This document shows positions 14,750 through 22,531 of a stretch of 64,000 nucleotides of DNA, piece by piece. The stretch is from contig OY760938.1 of the NCBI GenBank assembly GCA_963664255.1, positions 682,001 to 746,000 on the forward strand, in the 5' to 3' direction. How positions within the stretch are numbered: position 1 is the first letter of the stretch; each line of letters starts with the position of its first letter. Both the position numbers and the translations under genes were made by a program. This stretch comes from G963663775 sp963664255 (GTDB taxonomy: Bacteria; Bacillota; Clostridia; Oscillospirales; Butyricicoccaceae). The notes under the pieces are model-generated. The model had not been told where the DNA came from. It searched no databases and saw nothing but the letters and a program-made list of their open reading frames with translations.

Positions 14750-15445
14750 ATGGTTCGGAAAATTATTGAAATTGATGAAGAAAAGTGCAATGGCTGCGGT
14801 GCATGTGCAACCGCATGCCACGAAGGTGCCATTGGTATGGTAAATGGCAAGGCGAAATTATTGCGCGATGATTATTGTGATGGATTGGGAAATTGCCTGC
14901 CTGTTTGCCCCACTGGTGCCATCACCTTTGTAGAGCGTGAAGCGGCCGCTTATGACGAAGCTGCTGTGCAGCAGAATCAACTGCAAAAGCAGGCAACCCC
15001 TTGCAGCTGCCCCGGCAGCCAGTCCAAGCGCATTGTGCACAACGAGGAGGTTCAGGCATCCCCCACTGCACGGGAAATTCCGTCACAGCTCCGCCAATGG
15101 CCTGTGCAAATCAAGCTGGCGCCTGTCAATGCCCCGTATTTTCAGGGTGCAAACCTGCTGATTGCCGCAGATTGCACCGCATATGCCTATGGTGAATTCC
15201 ATACCAAATTCATGAAAAACAAAGTGACGCTGATTGGATGTCCCAAGCTGGACGCGGTCGATTATGCAGAAAAGCTGACCGACATCATCGCCCACAACGA
15301 TATTAAAAGCGTCACCGTGGTTCGTATGGAAGTGCCTTGCTGCGGCGGCATTGAGCTTGCAGCCAAAACCGCACTGCAAAACAGCGGCAAGTTCATTCCA
15401 TGGCAAATCGTGACGATTTCCACCGATGGCAACATTTTAGAATAA
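14750..15445 (+). CDS. 4Fe-4S dicluster ferredoxin-like protein
   Basis: A 231-residue protein with two 4Fe-4S binding motifs at the N-terminus: CNGCGACATACH and CDGLGNCLPVCP. The second is unusual in having CDGLGNC rather than CxxCxxC, so the ligand set of the second cluster may differ. The C-terminal half has a CSCPG element and a domain with IAADCTAYAYGEF, IGCPKLD and VPCCGG, conserved in such clostridial proteins; its role is unknown. TAGGAGG is 7 bases before the ATG at 14750; the longer frame has no site. It is divergent from the Crp/Fnr gene and probably under its control. Confidence 0.85.
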   Translation: MVRKIIEIDEEKCNGCGACATACHEGAIGMVNGKAKLLRDDYCDGLGNCLPVCPTGAITFVEREAAAYDEAAVQQNQLQKQATPCSCPGSQSKRIVHNEEVQASPTAREIPSQLRQWPVQIKLAPVNAPYFQGANLLIAADCTAYAYGEFHTKFMKNKVTLIGCPKLDAVDYAEKLTDIIAHNDIKSVTVVRMEVPCCGGIELAAKTALQNSGKFIPWQIVTISTDGNILE

Positions 15446-15451
15446 CCGCGT

Positions 15452-15489
15452 ATCCCCTGACCTACCACGTAGGGTCAGGGGATTTTTTT
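15452..15489. terminator. Bidirectional terminator between ferredoxin and XRE genes
   Basis: ATCCCCTGACC pairs with GGTCAGGGGAT around CTACCACGTA-type loop bases, followed by TTTTTT. It lies between convergent genes. Confidence 0.85.
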
Positions 15490-16189
15490 ATAGCGTCCAA
15501 TAGCTGTCCTCTTCTGCAAACAAATCACATTCCACAAAAGACCCCTGTTCATTTGCTGCAACCTGCTGCATCAACGCTTCAAATCCGTATCGTTCTGCCA
15601 CAAAATTGGACACCTGCCGCCGTATCCGCTCCATCACCAAATCCGCCGTTTCCACTGGGTCAAGCAGCGTAGTGCCATATCGCTGCTTCAAGGTGCGCAG
15701 TGCGCTGCGCATCTGCTCTGCATCTTCCGAAGAAAGCGCCTCGCCGACCGATTGCTGTTGCAGCAGCTGTAACCCGCGTGTGCACAAGCCATCCATTTGC
15801 GCAAGATCATACAGCAAATCTGTCAGCATTTCACTAGATAACAAATCATGGAGATATGGCAAAAATTTTGCTGGAATGCGGTCTAAATTTCCCAGCACTG
15901 CTTCTGAAAAGCCATATCGCGCCCCAACGCCTGCATTCTCGCGCTTGGAGCAGGACTCCAGCCCAATCAAATAATCCGCTGTCACATTGAAATAGCTCGC
16001 AACAGCTGCAAGTTTTTCCCAATCTGGATTGCTTTGCCCAGTCATATACAGGCTGATGGTCTGTCGCTGCACCCCGATTGCACTTGCAAGACAAGCCTGT
16101 GAAACCTTATATATGCGCATCAACGCGCGCAGTCGCACGGGAAACACCTTTTTTTCGGTCGTATATGTTTGCTTTTCTTTCCTTGGCAT
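15488..16189 (-). CDS. XRE-family regulator with a long C-terminal domain
   Basis: A 233-residue protein. The helix-turn-helix is at about residues 16-75 (LRALMRIYKVSQACLASAIGVQRQTISLYMTGQSNPDWEKL, then YFNVTADYLIGL); the remaining 150 residues are helical and carry no named domain. GGAGGGG precedes the ATG. The gene is divergent from a sigma factor gene; the 144 bases between them contain a perfect 12-bp inverted repeat (16251-16299) that this protein may bind. The long extra domain may sense a signal or bind the neighbour. Confidence 0.8.
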   Translation of the reverse strand: MPRKEKQTYTTEKKVFPVRLRALMRIYKVSQACLASAIGVQRQTISLYMTGQSNPDWEKLAAVASYFNVTADYLIGLESCSKRENAGVGARYGFSEAVLGNLDRIPAKFLPYLHDLLSSEMLTDLLYDLAQMDGLCTRGLQLLQQQSVGEALSSEDAEQMRSALRTLKQRYGTTLLDPVETADLVMERIRRQVSNFVAERYGFEALMQQVAANEQGSFVECDLFAEEDSYWTL

Positions 16190-16250
16190 AAAACCCCTCC
16201 TACAAGGTTCCCTTCTGTTGCACTTCCTCTAATTGGTATTTTTGAATTGA

Positions 16251-16299
16251 ATGTATGATATAATTGCGTTATACTAAAATCAGCAAATATATCATACAT
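16251..16299. promoter_or_regulatory. 12-bp inverted repeat between XRE and sigma-factor genes
   Basis: ATGTATGATATA (16251-16262) and TATATCATACAT (16288-16299) are exact complements, centred 37 bases apart, and overlap a TATAAT-type -10 (16259-16264) for the rightward gene. This is a good candidate operator. Confidence 0.6.
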
Positions 16300-16333
16300 A
16301 GCAATTTGAGAACTGTCAAGGAAGGAGCACCCC

Positions 16334-17029
16334 ATGACAACCGAACAGTTGGCGCTGCAAGCCAAAGACGGCAATCGCGCCGCAAAAGAGGCACTGTATT
16401 TTCAGGTGAAGCCGTTGATGCGAAAGCTGGCATCGCGCTATATCCCCCTGTGCAGGCAGCTGCATCTCACCGAGGATGACCTACAGCAGGAACTGTATTT
16501 TGCGCTGGAAAAAGCCCTGCAAGCCTTTTCCGCAGACAGTGAATACTGTTTTGTGACCTATCTCAACTACCCTGTGCAAAGCGTTTGCCGCGCCATGCTG
16601 CATATTCAGCATGGCAAACTGCCGAAAATCCCCCTTTCTTTAGAAGAACCGCGCAGTGAAGACAACGGCACCCTCGGCGCATCGTTAGAAGACCTCACCA
16701 CGGATATTGCAGAGGAATTTGCACACGCCGAGCTGCAGCAAATCGTGCAAACTGCAGTGAATCGGTTGCCAACGCTGCAAAAACAGATTATCCAGCGATA
16801 TTATTTCTCGAATTTTCCCCTCGCCCGCATCGCGCAGGAATTACAGCTGGACTTGGCGCAGGTGCGGCGGCAGAAACAACGAGCACTGCAAAATTTACGC
16901 AAAAACAGTGCCGTGTGCGCCTTACAGCAGGCATATTTCCCGCAAAAAACCTTTTTCAGCAGTGTTCTCTTTCAAAACCCTTCTGACCATATTCGCCCAT
17001 TGCTTGCACTGCTGCAAAGTGGTGCATAA
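16334..17029 (+). CDS. Sigma-70-family RNA polymerase sigma factor
   Basis: A 231-residue protein with region 2 at about 10-90 (LMRKLASRYIPLCRQLHLTEDDLQQELYFALEKALQAF) and region 4 at about 135-190 (LPTLQKQIIQRYYFSNFPLARIAQELQLDLAQVRRQKQRALQNLRK). Region 3 is absent, as in ECF-like or sporulation-related alternative factors. The last 45 residues are an extra tail of unknown role. GGAAGGAG precedes the ATG. There is no adjacent anti-sigma gene; the divergent XRE gene is the likely regulator. Confidence 0.85.
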   Translation: MTTEQLALQAKDGNRAAKEALYFQVKPLMRKLASRYIPLCRQLHLTEDDLQQELYFALEKALQAFSADSEYCFVTYLNYPVQSVCRAMLHIQHGKLPKIPLSLEEPRSEDNGTLGASLEDLTTDIAEEFAHAELQQIVQTAVNRLPTLQKQIIQRYYFSNFPLARIAQELQLDLAQVRRQKQRALQNLRKNSAVCALQQAYFPQKTFFSSVLFQNPSDHIRPLLALLQSGA

Positions 17030-17073
17030 AAAAGACCTCTTTATGCGGTATATTGGCATAAAGAGGTCTTTTC
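17029..17073. terminator. Bidirectional terminator between sigma factor and antiporter
   Basis: AAAAGACCTCTTTATGC and its perfect complement flank a 9-base loop, with A and T runs on both ends, between convergent genes. Confidence 0.9.
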
Positions 17074-18261
17074 CTAGTCTATCGTTGTTTTTGACAAAAG
17101 CTTTCGATAGGTGTGGTCAATCCCAAATGCACCCAGTGGTGCAGAGAGCAGGATGGCAAGCACTGCAACCGTCAACACCAACTGACCGCAGGCAAGCCCC
17201 ATCGTCAGCGGAATCGAACCAATCGCCGCCTGCACAGTCGCTTTGGGCAAATATGCAATCATACAGAACACCCGTTCCCGCAGCAGCAGCGGGGTGCGAT
17301 ACATACACACGAATACCCCGCACATCCGAAACAGCAATGCGCCGAAAATCAGCAGCACCGCGGCAATGCCCGCCGACACCGCATAGTTCAAATCCACCGT
17401 TGCACCGACCAAGACAAACAGCAGCACTTCCGCCGCAACCCAAAGCTTATTGAATTTCACCGAAAGACGCTTTGCCACAAGGACGCGCCGCTTGAACAGC
17501 ACGACGCCCACGCACATAATGGCAAGCATACTGGAAAACGGGACATATCCGCTGATGGTATTTTCCAGCACCACCAGAAGACAGGAAATGCTGAGCATCA
17601 GCAGCACCTTCACCGAATCCCGCATATGAAATGCGCGGAAAAACCAGGTCAAAGCCACACCCACCACAATGCCGACAAGCAGCCCCAGCGCAATGGAAAT
17701 CGGCACCTGTATCAGTGCCATCGGTGAAACGCTGCCGCCCTGTGCCAGACCGGAAAAGGCGGTGAACAGCACAATCACATACACATCGTCCACAGACCCC
17801 GCCGCCATAATCATTTGCGGAATGCCTTTTTGTGTTCCATAGCCATGCTCCATCAAGTGCAGCATTTTGGGCACCACCACCGCCGGTGACACTGCCGCAA
17901 GCACCGTGCCGATAACTGCTGCATCCAGCAAGGAAACGCCGAGCAGCCGGGGTGCAAGCAGCATCACCCCCACCAATTCAAAGGTAGCAGGGATAAAACA
18001 CATCAAAATCGCCGGTCGTCCCACCTTTTTCAAATCCTTCAGGTTGAGTGCCAACCCTGCACGCGTTAGGATGATAATCAACGCCAGCTTTCTAAGGTCG
18101 GCAGAAATGTCCAGAATCTGCGGTGATAATAGATTGAGGGCATAAGGGCCCAGCAAAATGCCGCACAAAATCATCCCCAATAACCCTGGCAGCTGCAGCT
18201 TGCGGAACACAAAGCTCAGCAGCATCCCACACAAGAAAATCAGTGCAATACTCAATAACAT
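17074..18261 (-). CDS. Cation:proton antiporter (CPA type) under a fluoride riboswitch
   Basis: A 395-residue membrane protein with about 12 hydrophobic helices and the CPA-type words LPGLLGMILCGILLGPYALNLL, ALIIILTRAGLALNLKDLK and PAVVVPKMLHL. It should exchange Na+ or K+ for H+. The start at 18261 is preferred over 18288 because AAAGGA lies between them. Directly upstream are a 5' leader that folds as a fluoride riboswitch and an overlapping terminator, so the gene should be switched on by fluoride. Antiporters are known members of fluoride-riboswitch regulons next to CrcB/Fluc and CLC-F channels. Whether it moves fluoride is not shown. Confidence 0.88.
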   Translation of the reverse strand: MLLSIALIFLCGMLLSFVFRKLQLPGLLGMILCGILLGPYALNLLSPQILDISADLRKLALIIILTRAGLALNLKDLKKVGRPAILMCFIPATFELVGVMLLAPRLLGVSLLDAAVIGTVLAAVSPAVVVPKMLHLMEHGYGTQKGIPQMIMAAGSVDDVYVIVLFTAFSGLAQGGSVSPMALIQVPISIALGLLVGIVVGVALTWFFRAFHMRDSVKVLLMLSISCLLVVLENTISGYVPFSSMLAIMCVGVVLFKRRVLVAKRLSVKFNKLWVAAEVLLFVLVGATVDLNYAVSAGIAAVLLIFGALLFRMCGVFVCMYRTPLLLRERVFCMIAYLPKATVQAAIGSIPLTMGLACGQLVLTVAVLAILLSAPLGAFGIDHTYRKLLSKTTID

Positions 18262-18288
18262 ATTAACAGTTTCCTTTCGCACAGGCAT

Positions 18289-18384
18289 AAAAAAAGCTGA
18301 TACACCTGTGACTCACAAAATCACAGAAGTCATCAGCTGTATCAGCGGTTTCGGCAGTTGCCAAGGGAGCACTTCATTCCCTTA
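18289..18384 (-). ncRNA. Fluoride (crcB-type) riboswitch with overlapping terminator
   Basis: Reading the minus strand from 18383: P1 AGGGA/TCCCT; inside its loop AATGAAGT, whose GAAGT (18375-18371) can form the pseudoknot with ACTTC (18330-18326); then AAACCGCTG...CAGCTGATGACTTC, the most conserved part of the fluoride aptamer. Next come CTGTGA/TCACAG and an outer GCTGATACA/TGTATCAGC stem followed by seven T. The terminator's left arm uses aptamer bases, so folding of the ligand-bound aptamer would block termination (an ON switch). The predicted transcription start falls at the first base of P1. Confidence 0.9.
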
Positions 18385-18388
18385 GTTT

Positions 18389-18417
18389 AGTATACTATAG
18401 GTCTATCACCCTGTCAA
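18389..18417 (-). promoter_or_regulatory. Promoter of the fluoride-riboswitch transcript
   Basis: TTGACA (18417-18412), 17 bases, TATACT (18394-18389) on the minus strand. Confidence 0.85.
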
Positions 18418-18520
18418 GCAAGAGTTTTCGGTGCCCTCTGACGCATATGGGGGCGAATACTTGCACATATTAAACGTATGCTTTTGGGGCATAATCAATA
18501 CTATGTAGGAGAGATAAACC

Positions 18521-18865
18521 ATGGGAATCGTCACAAACACCACAGACAAATACCAAAAATGTATTGATGCGTGCAATCGGTGCGCACAGGCCTGCAGCGA
18601 ATGCATGACGCTGTGTCTGCACGAATCTGATGTGCAGGCAAGAATCAACTGTATCGCAACGCTCAATGCCTGCGCCGAAATCTGTAAGGTTTCGGTGTGC
18701 TTCATGGCATCAGACAGCCAGTTTGCCCACGCTGTATGTCAGGTTTGCGCAACCATTTGCGCACAGTGCGGAATGGAATGCGGCAAGTTTTCGGATAACC
18801 ACTGTGTCAAGTGTGCAGAGGAATGCCAGAAGTGCGCATCCGAATGCAAAAATATGGTTTCGTAA
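18521..18865 (+). CDS. Cys-rich four-helix-bundle copper-binding protein (DUF326)
   Basis: A 114-residue protein with 20 cysteines, mostly as CxxxC and CxxC along helices (CIDACNRCAQACSECMTLC; CVKCAEECQKCASEC). This is the DUF326 / Csp-like fold, in which cysteines line the core of a four-helix bundle and hold Cu(I). There is no signal peptide, so it would be cytosolic. TAGGAGA is 9 bases before the ATG. It is a single gene with its own terminator; no copper pump or chaperone is adjacent. Copper storage or buffering is inferred from the family. Confidence 0.88.
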   Translation: MGIVTNTTDKYQKCIDACNRCAQACSECMTLCLHESDVQARINCIATLNACAEICKVSVCFMASDSQFAHAVCQVCATICAQCGMECGKFSDNHCVKCAEECQKCASECKNMVS

Positions 18866-18877
18866 AATCAGCGGTTT

Positions 18878-18909
18878 TTGTGCGCTCTCTCTGGAGGGCG
18901 CACATTTTT
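18878..18909 (+). terminator. Terminator of the DUF326 gene
   Basis: TGTGCGC and GCGCACA arms around a TCTCTCTGGAGG loop region, followed by TTTTT. Confidence 0.75.
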
Positions 18910-18925
18910 ATGATACTAGAAGCAG

Positions 18926-19237
18926 TCATCCTTTTCGTCCTGTTCCAAACGAACAGAAAAACGGTCGGCGTTCTTTGACATGCGGTTTGGGACAATTTTC
19001 CCACCGCACCAAAATGGTATCATCGCCGATTTTTTCGATGCAATCCCATGGAATCACATACTCCTCTGTGCGTCCGAACAACCCAAAAAACCAGCCGCAA
19101 GCCGGAATCACCAGTGCAATAATCCGACCACAGACCAAATCCATCACCAAATCGCCCACATATCCCAGCCGTGCCCCGTCACAGATATTGATGACTTCTT
19201 TCAATCGCAATTCAGCGATACGGCACGTATTTTGCAT
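18926..19237 (-). CDS. YlmC/YmxH-family PRC-barrel protein
   Basis: A 103-residue protein with the family signature CRIAELRLKEVINICDGARLGYVGDL and FGLFGRTEEYVIPWDCIEKIGDDTILV. PRC-barrel proteins of this type are found in spore-forming Firmicutes, often linked to sporulation; the molecular role is unknown. The start at 19237 gives the normal N-terminus; only a weak GGGGTG precedes it. It begins five bases after the stop of the polysaccharide deacetylase, so the two are cotranscribed. The C-terminus is about 15 residues longer than usual. Confidence 0.85.
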   Translation of the reverse strand: MQNTCRIAELRLKEVINICDGARLGYVGDLVMDLVCGRIIALVIPACGWFFGLFGRTEEYVIPWDCIEKIGDDTILVRWENCPKPHVKERRPFFCSFGTGRKG

Positions 19238-19242
19238 GCTTT

Positions 19243-20106
19243 TCACACCCCAATCTTCTGCATAAAGGCTTGTGTTGCCATTCCAGACGGTCGATTGAAG
19301 CGTTTCATCTGAAACAGACATTCTGCATCACGCGTAATATAATTGATTCCATTTTGGCACCCCAATGTACATAAAAATCCCATTTCGCGCAATATTTCTT
19401 CGCTCTCCGCTGAAAGCGAACCAAACGGATAAGTATAGCACTGCGGCGCTGGAATTTCGGCTGCCAGCAGCATCTCCTGCACCCGCTGCGTATCCTCCCG
19501 CAGCAGTGCCGCATACTGCGCAGGGTCTTCTCCGCGTGCACGCAAGCATCCACGCCTTGCACCATAGGTATGCAGATTATACGAGTGATTTGCAATTTCA
19601 AAAACACCGGATGCCAACAGCTCCTGCAATCGCTCCACCCGCAGATAGGACCAGTATGCATTTTCCTGCCCATTTTCCGAAAAAAGTGCGGTCTGGCTGC
19701 CAATTACCGAAATCACTGCGCGCATCTGCAGTGCCTGCAAAATCGGATAGGCGTACACGTAATTATTATAATATCCATCGTCAAATGTAATCATCACCGG
19801 CTTTTCAGGCAGTGGTGTGCCGTTCTGCACATATGCCAGCAAATCCGATACCGTCACCGTTTCATATCCCTGCTCCTGCAAATATTGCAAATCTGTTTGC
19901 AGGACACGCGGCGATAATACATATGGACCTGCCCTTGCATTGTCTTTCAGCAGGCTGTGATACATCAAAATTGGCAAAGCAATGGATTGCGTCGGGGATA
20001 CCTCTGCCATCACTGGTTGCAGCATCGGCAAGTGGTCTGTATGCACTGCAAAGATGCCCCACAAGACCAAAACCGTTGCTATCATTTGCAAAATTGTTTT
20101 TTTCAT
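19243..20106 (-). CDS. Secreted polysaccharide deacetylase (NodB domain)
   Basis: A 287-residue protein with an N-terminal membrane anchor or signal segment (ILQMIATVLVLWGIFAV) and then a NodB homology domain. The metal and catalytic motifs are TFDDGYYNN (the DD pair) and NHSYNLH (the HxxxH metal site). PILMYHSL near residue 50 is typical of PdaA/PdaB-like clostridial enzymes that deacetylate peptidoglycan or another N-acetylated glycan outside the cell. The start at 20106 follows GGAGAAGG. It is the first gene of a two-gene unit with the YlmC gene, which fits a cell-wall or spore-cortex role. Confidence 0.88.
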   Translation of the reverse strand: MKKTILQMIATVLVLWGIFAVHTDHLPMLQPVMAEVSPTQSIALPILMYHSLLKDNARAGPYVLSPRVLQTDLQYLQEQGYETVTVSDLLAYVQNGTPLPEKPVMITFDDGYYNNYVYAYPILQALQMRAVISVIGSQTALFSENGQENAYWSYLRVERLQELLASGVFEIANHSYNLHTYGARRGCLRARGEDPAQYAALLREDTQRVQEMLLAAEIPAPQCYTYPFGSLSAESEEILREMGFLCTLGCQNGINYITRDAECLFQMKRFNRPSGMATQAFMQKIGV

Positions 20107-20137
20107 CAAGCACCTTCTTCTCCTTCCGGAGGCATAC

Positions 20138-20184
20138 AAAAAATCCCCCCTGCACCATACTGTATGCGTACAGGGGAGATTTTT
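20138..20184 (-). terminator. Terminator of the hydrogenase gene
   Basis: On the minus strand AAATCTCCCCTG pairs with CAGGGGGGATTT around a loop that itself holds a GCATAC repeat, followed by TTTTG. Confidence 0.8.
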
Positions 20185-20201
20185 ATGCAAAGAAGAAACG
20201 C

Positions 20202-21635
20202 TTAAACGCCAACTTTATATTGCTCTACCGCCACTTCAATCGTTTCCTTACTGCTCTTTTTGCCGTAAGCATCCACCTTCACGCGGCTCTTAGGTTCATG
20301 ATTCAGGCTGCAAGGGCCACCTACGCAGCCACCAACACACGCCATGCCTTCAATGAAGTTTTTCTCCAGCTTACCGACCTTGGCACGCAGCAGCGCGGTA
20401 CGGCAAGCTTCAATGCCATCGCAGACCTCTGCTTTAATTTCAAAATCAATGCCCTTTTCCTTCGCCGTTTCAACAACCGCTTCGGTCAAGCCGCCGGTAC
20501 GTCCAAATACACGACCAAAATAGGTCGCATCATCGATGTGGGTTTCATCCATCACACTCATGACAATGTTTTGCACATCAATCATTGCCTGCAATTCCTC
20601 AAAGGTCAACACGCAGTCAATCCACAAATCCACCGTGCTTTTTTGCTGTTCTGCCTTTTTCGCCGTACAAGGACCAATGAAAATGGTGCGCACCGGCATA
20701 TCTGCATGAATCTTAATATATCGCCCAATTTCTGCCATAGGGGACAAATTGTGTGAAATATGTTCTGCCATTTCCGGCATGGCTTTTTCGATATATGACA
20801 CAAAGGCAGGACAGCAGGACGAGGTCAAAAATCCTTTTTCCACCAATTCCTCGGTTTCCTTCAGTGCCACCATATCTGCACCGATTGCCGCTTCCACCAC
20901 ATAATCAAAGCCCAATCGCCGAATGGCTGTGACCACCTGCCCTAAGCTAGCATCTTCAAACTGCGAGGCAATGGCAGGTGCAATAATCGCCGCCACTTTG
21001 TAATTTTTACCGCCGTCCGCATTCTTGATAATGTTGATGGCATCCACCATAAAGGATTTATCCATCGCCGCTCCAAATGGGCACTGGTACACGCACGCGC
21101 CGCAGGCAATGCACTTATCAGGGTCAATTTGCGCCTTTTTCTCTTCATTCATGCTGATTGCGCCCACCTTGCAGCTGCGCTCGCACGGACGAATATTTTC
21201 CGAAATCGCGCCATAGGGACACACCTTTGCACAGCGTCCGCACTCGATACACAAATCCGTATCAATGACAGCTTTTCCGGTTTTATCCTTTGAAATGGCA
21301 TTTTTCGGGCAGGCTTTGATGCATCGGCTGGAGATGCATCCGCGGCAAGTCGGGGTTACGGTATAGCGCTCCACCGGACATTCATCACAGGCAATGTCGA
21401 TGACCTCCACTATATTAGGGTTGCGGCGGTCGCCGCCCATTGCCAGACGGACACGCTCCTGTGCCACTGCACGTTCCTTGTAAATGCAACATCGCATGGT
21501 GGCTTTCGGCCCCGGAGAAATGAGCTTTGGAATCTCATAATAGGACTCCATCAAGTTGCCTGCAAACGCACGTTCTGCAACTTCCTTTAAAATTCTATAC
21601 TTTAACAGCTGTACATCAGTTTCAAATTGACGCAT
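20202..21635 (-). CDS. Monomeric [FeFe]-hydrogenase, group B-like
   Basis: A 477-residue protein. A Cys-rich N-terminus (CDECPVERYTVTPTCRGC, CIKACP) is followed by two 4Fe-4S ferredoxin motifs (CIECGRCAKVCP, CIACGACVYQCP) and the H-cluster domain with L1 TSCCPAF, L2 GPCTAKKAE and L3 EGMACVGGCVGGP. These are variants of the group A forms (TSCCPxW, MPCxxK, EVMACxGGC), so group B is likely. It would interconvert H2 and protons with ferredoxin. No maturase genes are near. A promoter (TTGACA 21752-21747, 17 bases, TAAAAT 21729-21724) lies upstream on the minus strand. Confidence 0.88.
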   Translation of the reverse strand: MRQFETDVQLLKYRILKEVAERAFAGNLMESYYEIPKLISPGPKATMRCCIYKERAVAQERVRLAMGGDRRNPNIVEVIDIACDECPVERYTVTPTCRGCISSRCIKACPKNAISKDKTGKAVIDTDLCIECGRCAKVCPYGAISENIRPCERSCKVGAISMNEEKKAQIDPDKCIACGACVYQCPFGAAMDKSFMVDAINIIKNADGGKNYKVAAIIAPAIASQFEDASLGQVVTAIRRLGFDYVVEAAIGADMVALKETEELVEKGFLTSSCCPAFVSYIEKAMPEMAEHISHNLSPMAEIGRYIKIHADMPVRTIFIGPCTAKKAEQQKSTVDLWIDCVLTFEELQAMIDVQNIVMSVMDETHIDDATYFGRVFGRTGGLTEAVVETAKEKGIDFEIKAEVCDGIEACRTALLRAKVGKLEKNFIEGMACVGGCVGGPCSLNHEPKSRVKVDAYGKKSSKETIEVAVEQYKVGV

Positions 21636-21723
21636 ACGTCATGACATCCTCTCTTAAAAACGAACAGCGTTTTACATACACTCAAACACTATAGATTCGT
21701 ATTGATACTTTTTTAACAAAATA

Positions 21724-21752
21724 ATTTTACCGCAATTTCGGGACGCTGTCAA
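21724..21752 (-). promoter_or_regulatory. Promoter of the hydrogenase gene
   Basis: TTGACA and TAAAAT with a 17-base spacer on the minus strand, leaving a leader of about 80 bases. The rest of 21636-21940 shows nothing else I can support. Confidence 0.7.
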
Positions 21753-21940
21753 TGGATATTGACACATTTTTAACGAAATTTTTGCAACGCCTTTTCGTTT
21801 ATCAAAATCATGCTTTTCATGCCATTTTGATACATAATCCTTCGCCCCCAGCAAACTCTGTTAAGAGAGCTGCAATCTATCGTTTTTTTCAAGAATCTCC
21901 TGCTCATGTGCGTTAATTTGCATGCAATCTGGCACAAAGC

Positions 21941-21970
21941 AGAAAAATGGAGGGGCGTTCCCCTCCATAC
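21941..21970 (-). terminator. Terminator of the fumarase-like gene
   Basis: ATGGAGGGG and CCCCTCCAT form a perfect stem with a GAAC-type loop; on the minus strand it is followed by TTTTTC. Confidence 0.85.
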
Positions 21971-21974
21971 AAAA

Positions 21975-22529
21975 TTATGCATTTCTCCATTCCTGCATAC
22001 CGCTCTCATACAGATTGCCACCAACGCAATCCATGGACACAATCGCAGGGAACTTTTCAACGGTCAATTTCTTCACCGATTCGCAGCCCAATTCATCATA
22101 AGCCACCACTTCCAGCGCCTTGACTGCACCGGCAATCAACGCCCCTGCGCCACCGATTGCCACCATATACACCGCGCCATTGCGCGCCATAGCCTCGGCA
22201 ACCCCTGCATTTCGTCCGCCCTTGCCAATCATGCATTTCAGCCCTGCATCCAGCAGCTTAGGGGCAAATGGGTCCATGCGTCCGGAGGTTGTCGGTCCTA
22301 CCGAACCAATCACCTCTCCGGGCTTTGCCGGCGTTGGACCTGCATAATAAATGCTCGCACCGTGCAAATCAAACGGAAGCGGTTCTCCGGCTTCCATTGC
22401 CGCCACAATTTTCTTGTGGGCAGCATCGCGCGCGGTGAAAATCGTACCCGTCAGAGAAATCGTATCCCCTGCACGCAAGATATGTGCCTGCTGCGCAAGC
22501 TCTTCGGTCGTAAATTCATAATGTGCCAT
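21975..22529 (-). CDS. Class I fumarase / tartrate dehydratase beta-type subunit
   Basis: A 184-residue protein of the Fe-S hydro-lyase C-terminal (swivelling) domain family: LRAGDTISLTGTIFTARDAAHKK, YYAGPTPAKPGEVIGSVGPTTSGRMD and GKGG are typical. In two-subunit enzymes this chain joins an alpha chain that holds the 4Fe-4S cluster. No alpha-subunit gene is adjacent, which is unusual; it may be encoded elsewhere. Instead it starts three bases after the stop of a coiled-coil gene. AAGGAG precedes the ATG. The substrate (fumarate or tartrate) cannot be told. Confidence 0.88.
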   Translation of the reverse strand: MAHYEFTTEELAQQAHILRAGDTISLTGTIFTARDAAHKKIVAAMEAGEPLPFDLHGASIYYAGPTPAKPGEVIGSVGPTTSGRMDPFAPKLLDAGLKCMIGKGGRNAGVAEAMARNGAVYMVAIGGAGALIAGAVKALEVVAYDELGCESVKKLTVEKFPAIVSMDCVGGNLYESGMQEWRNA

Positions 22530-22531
22530 TT

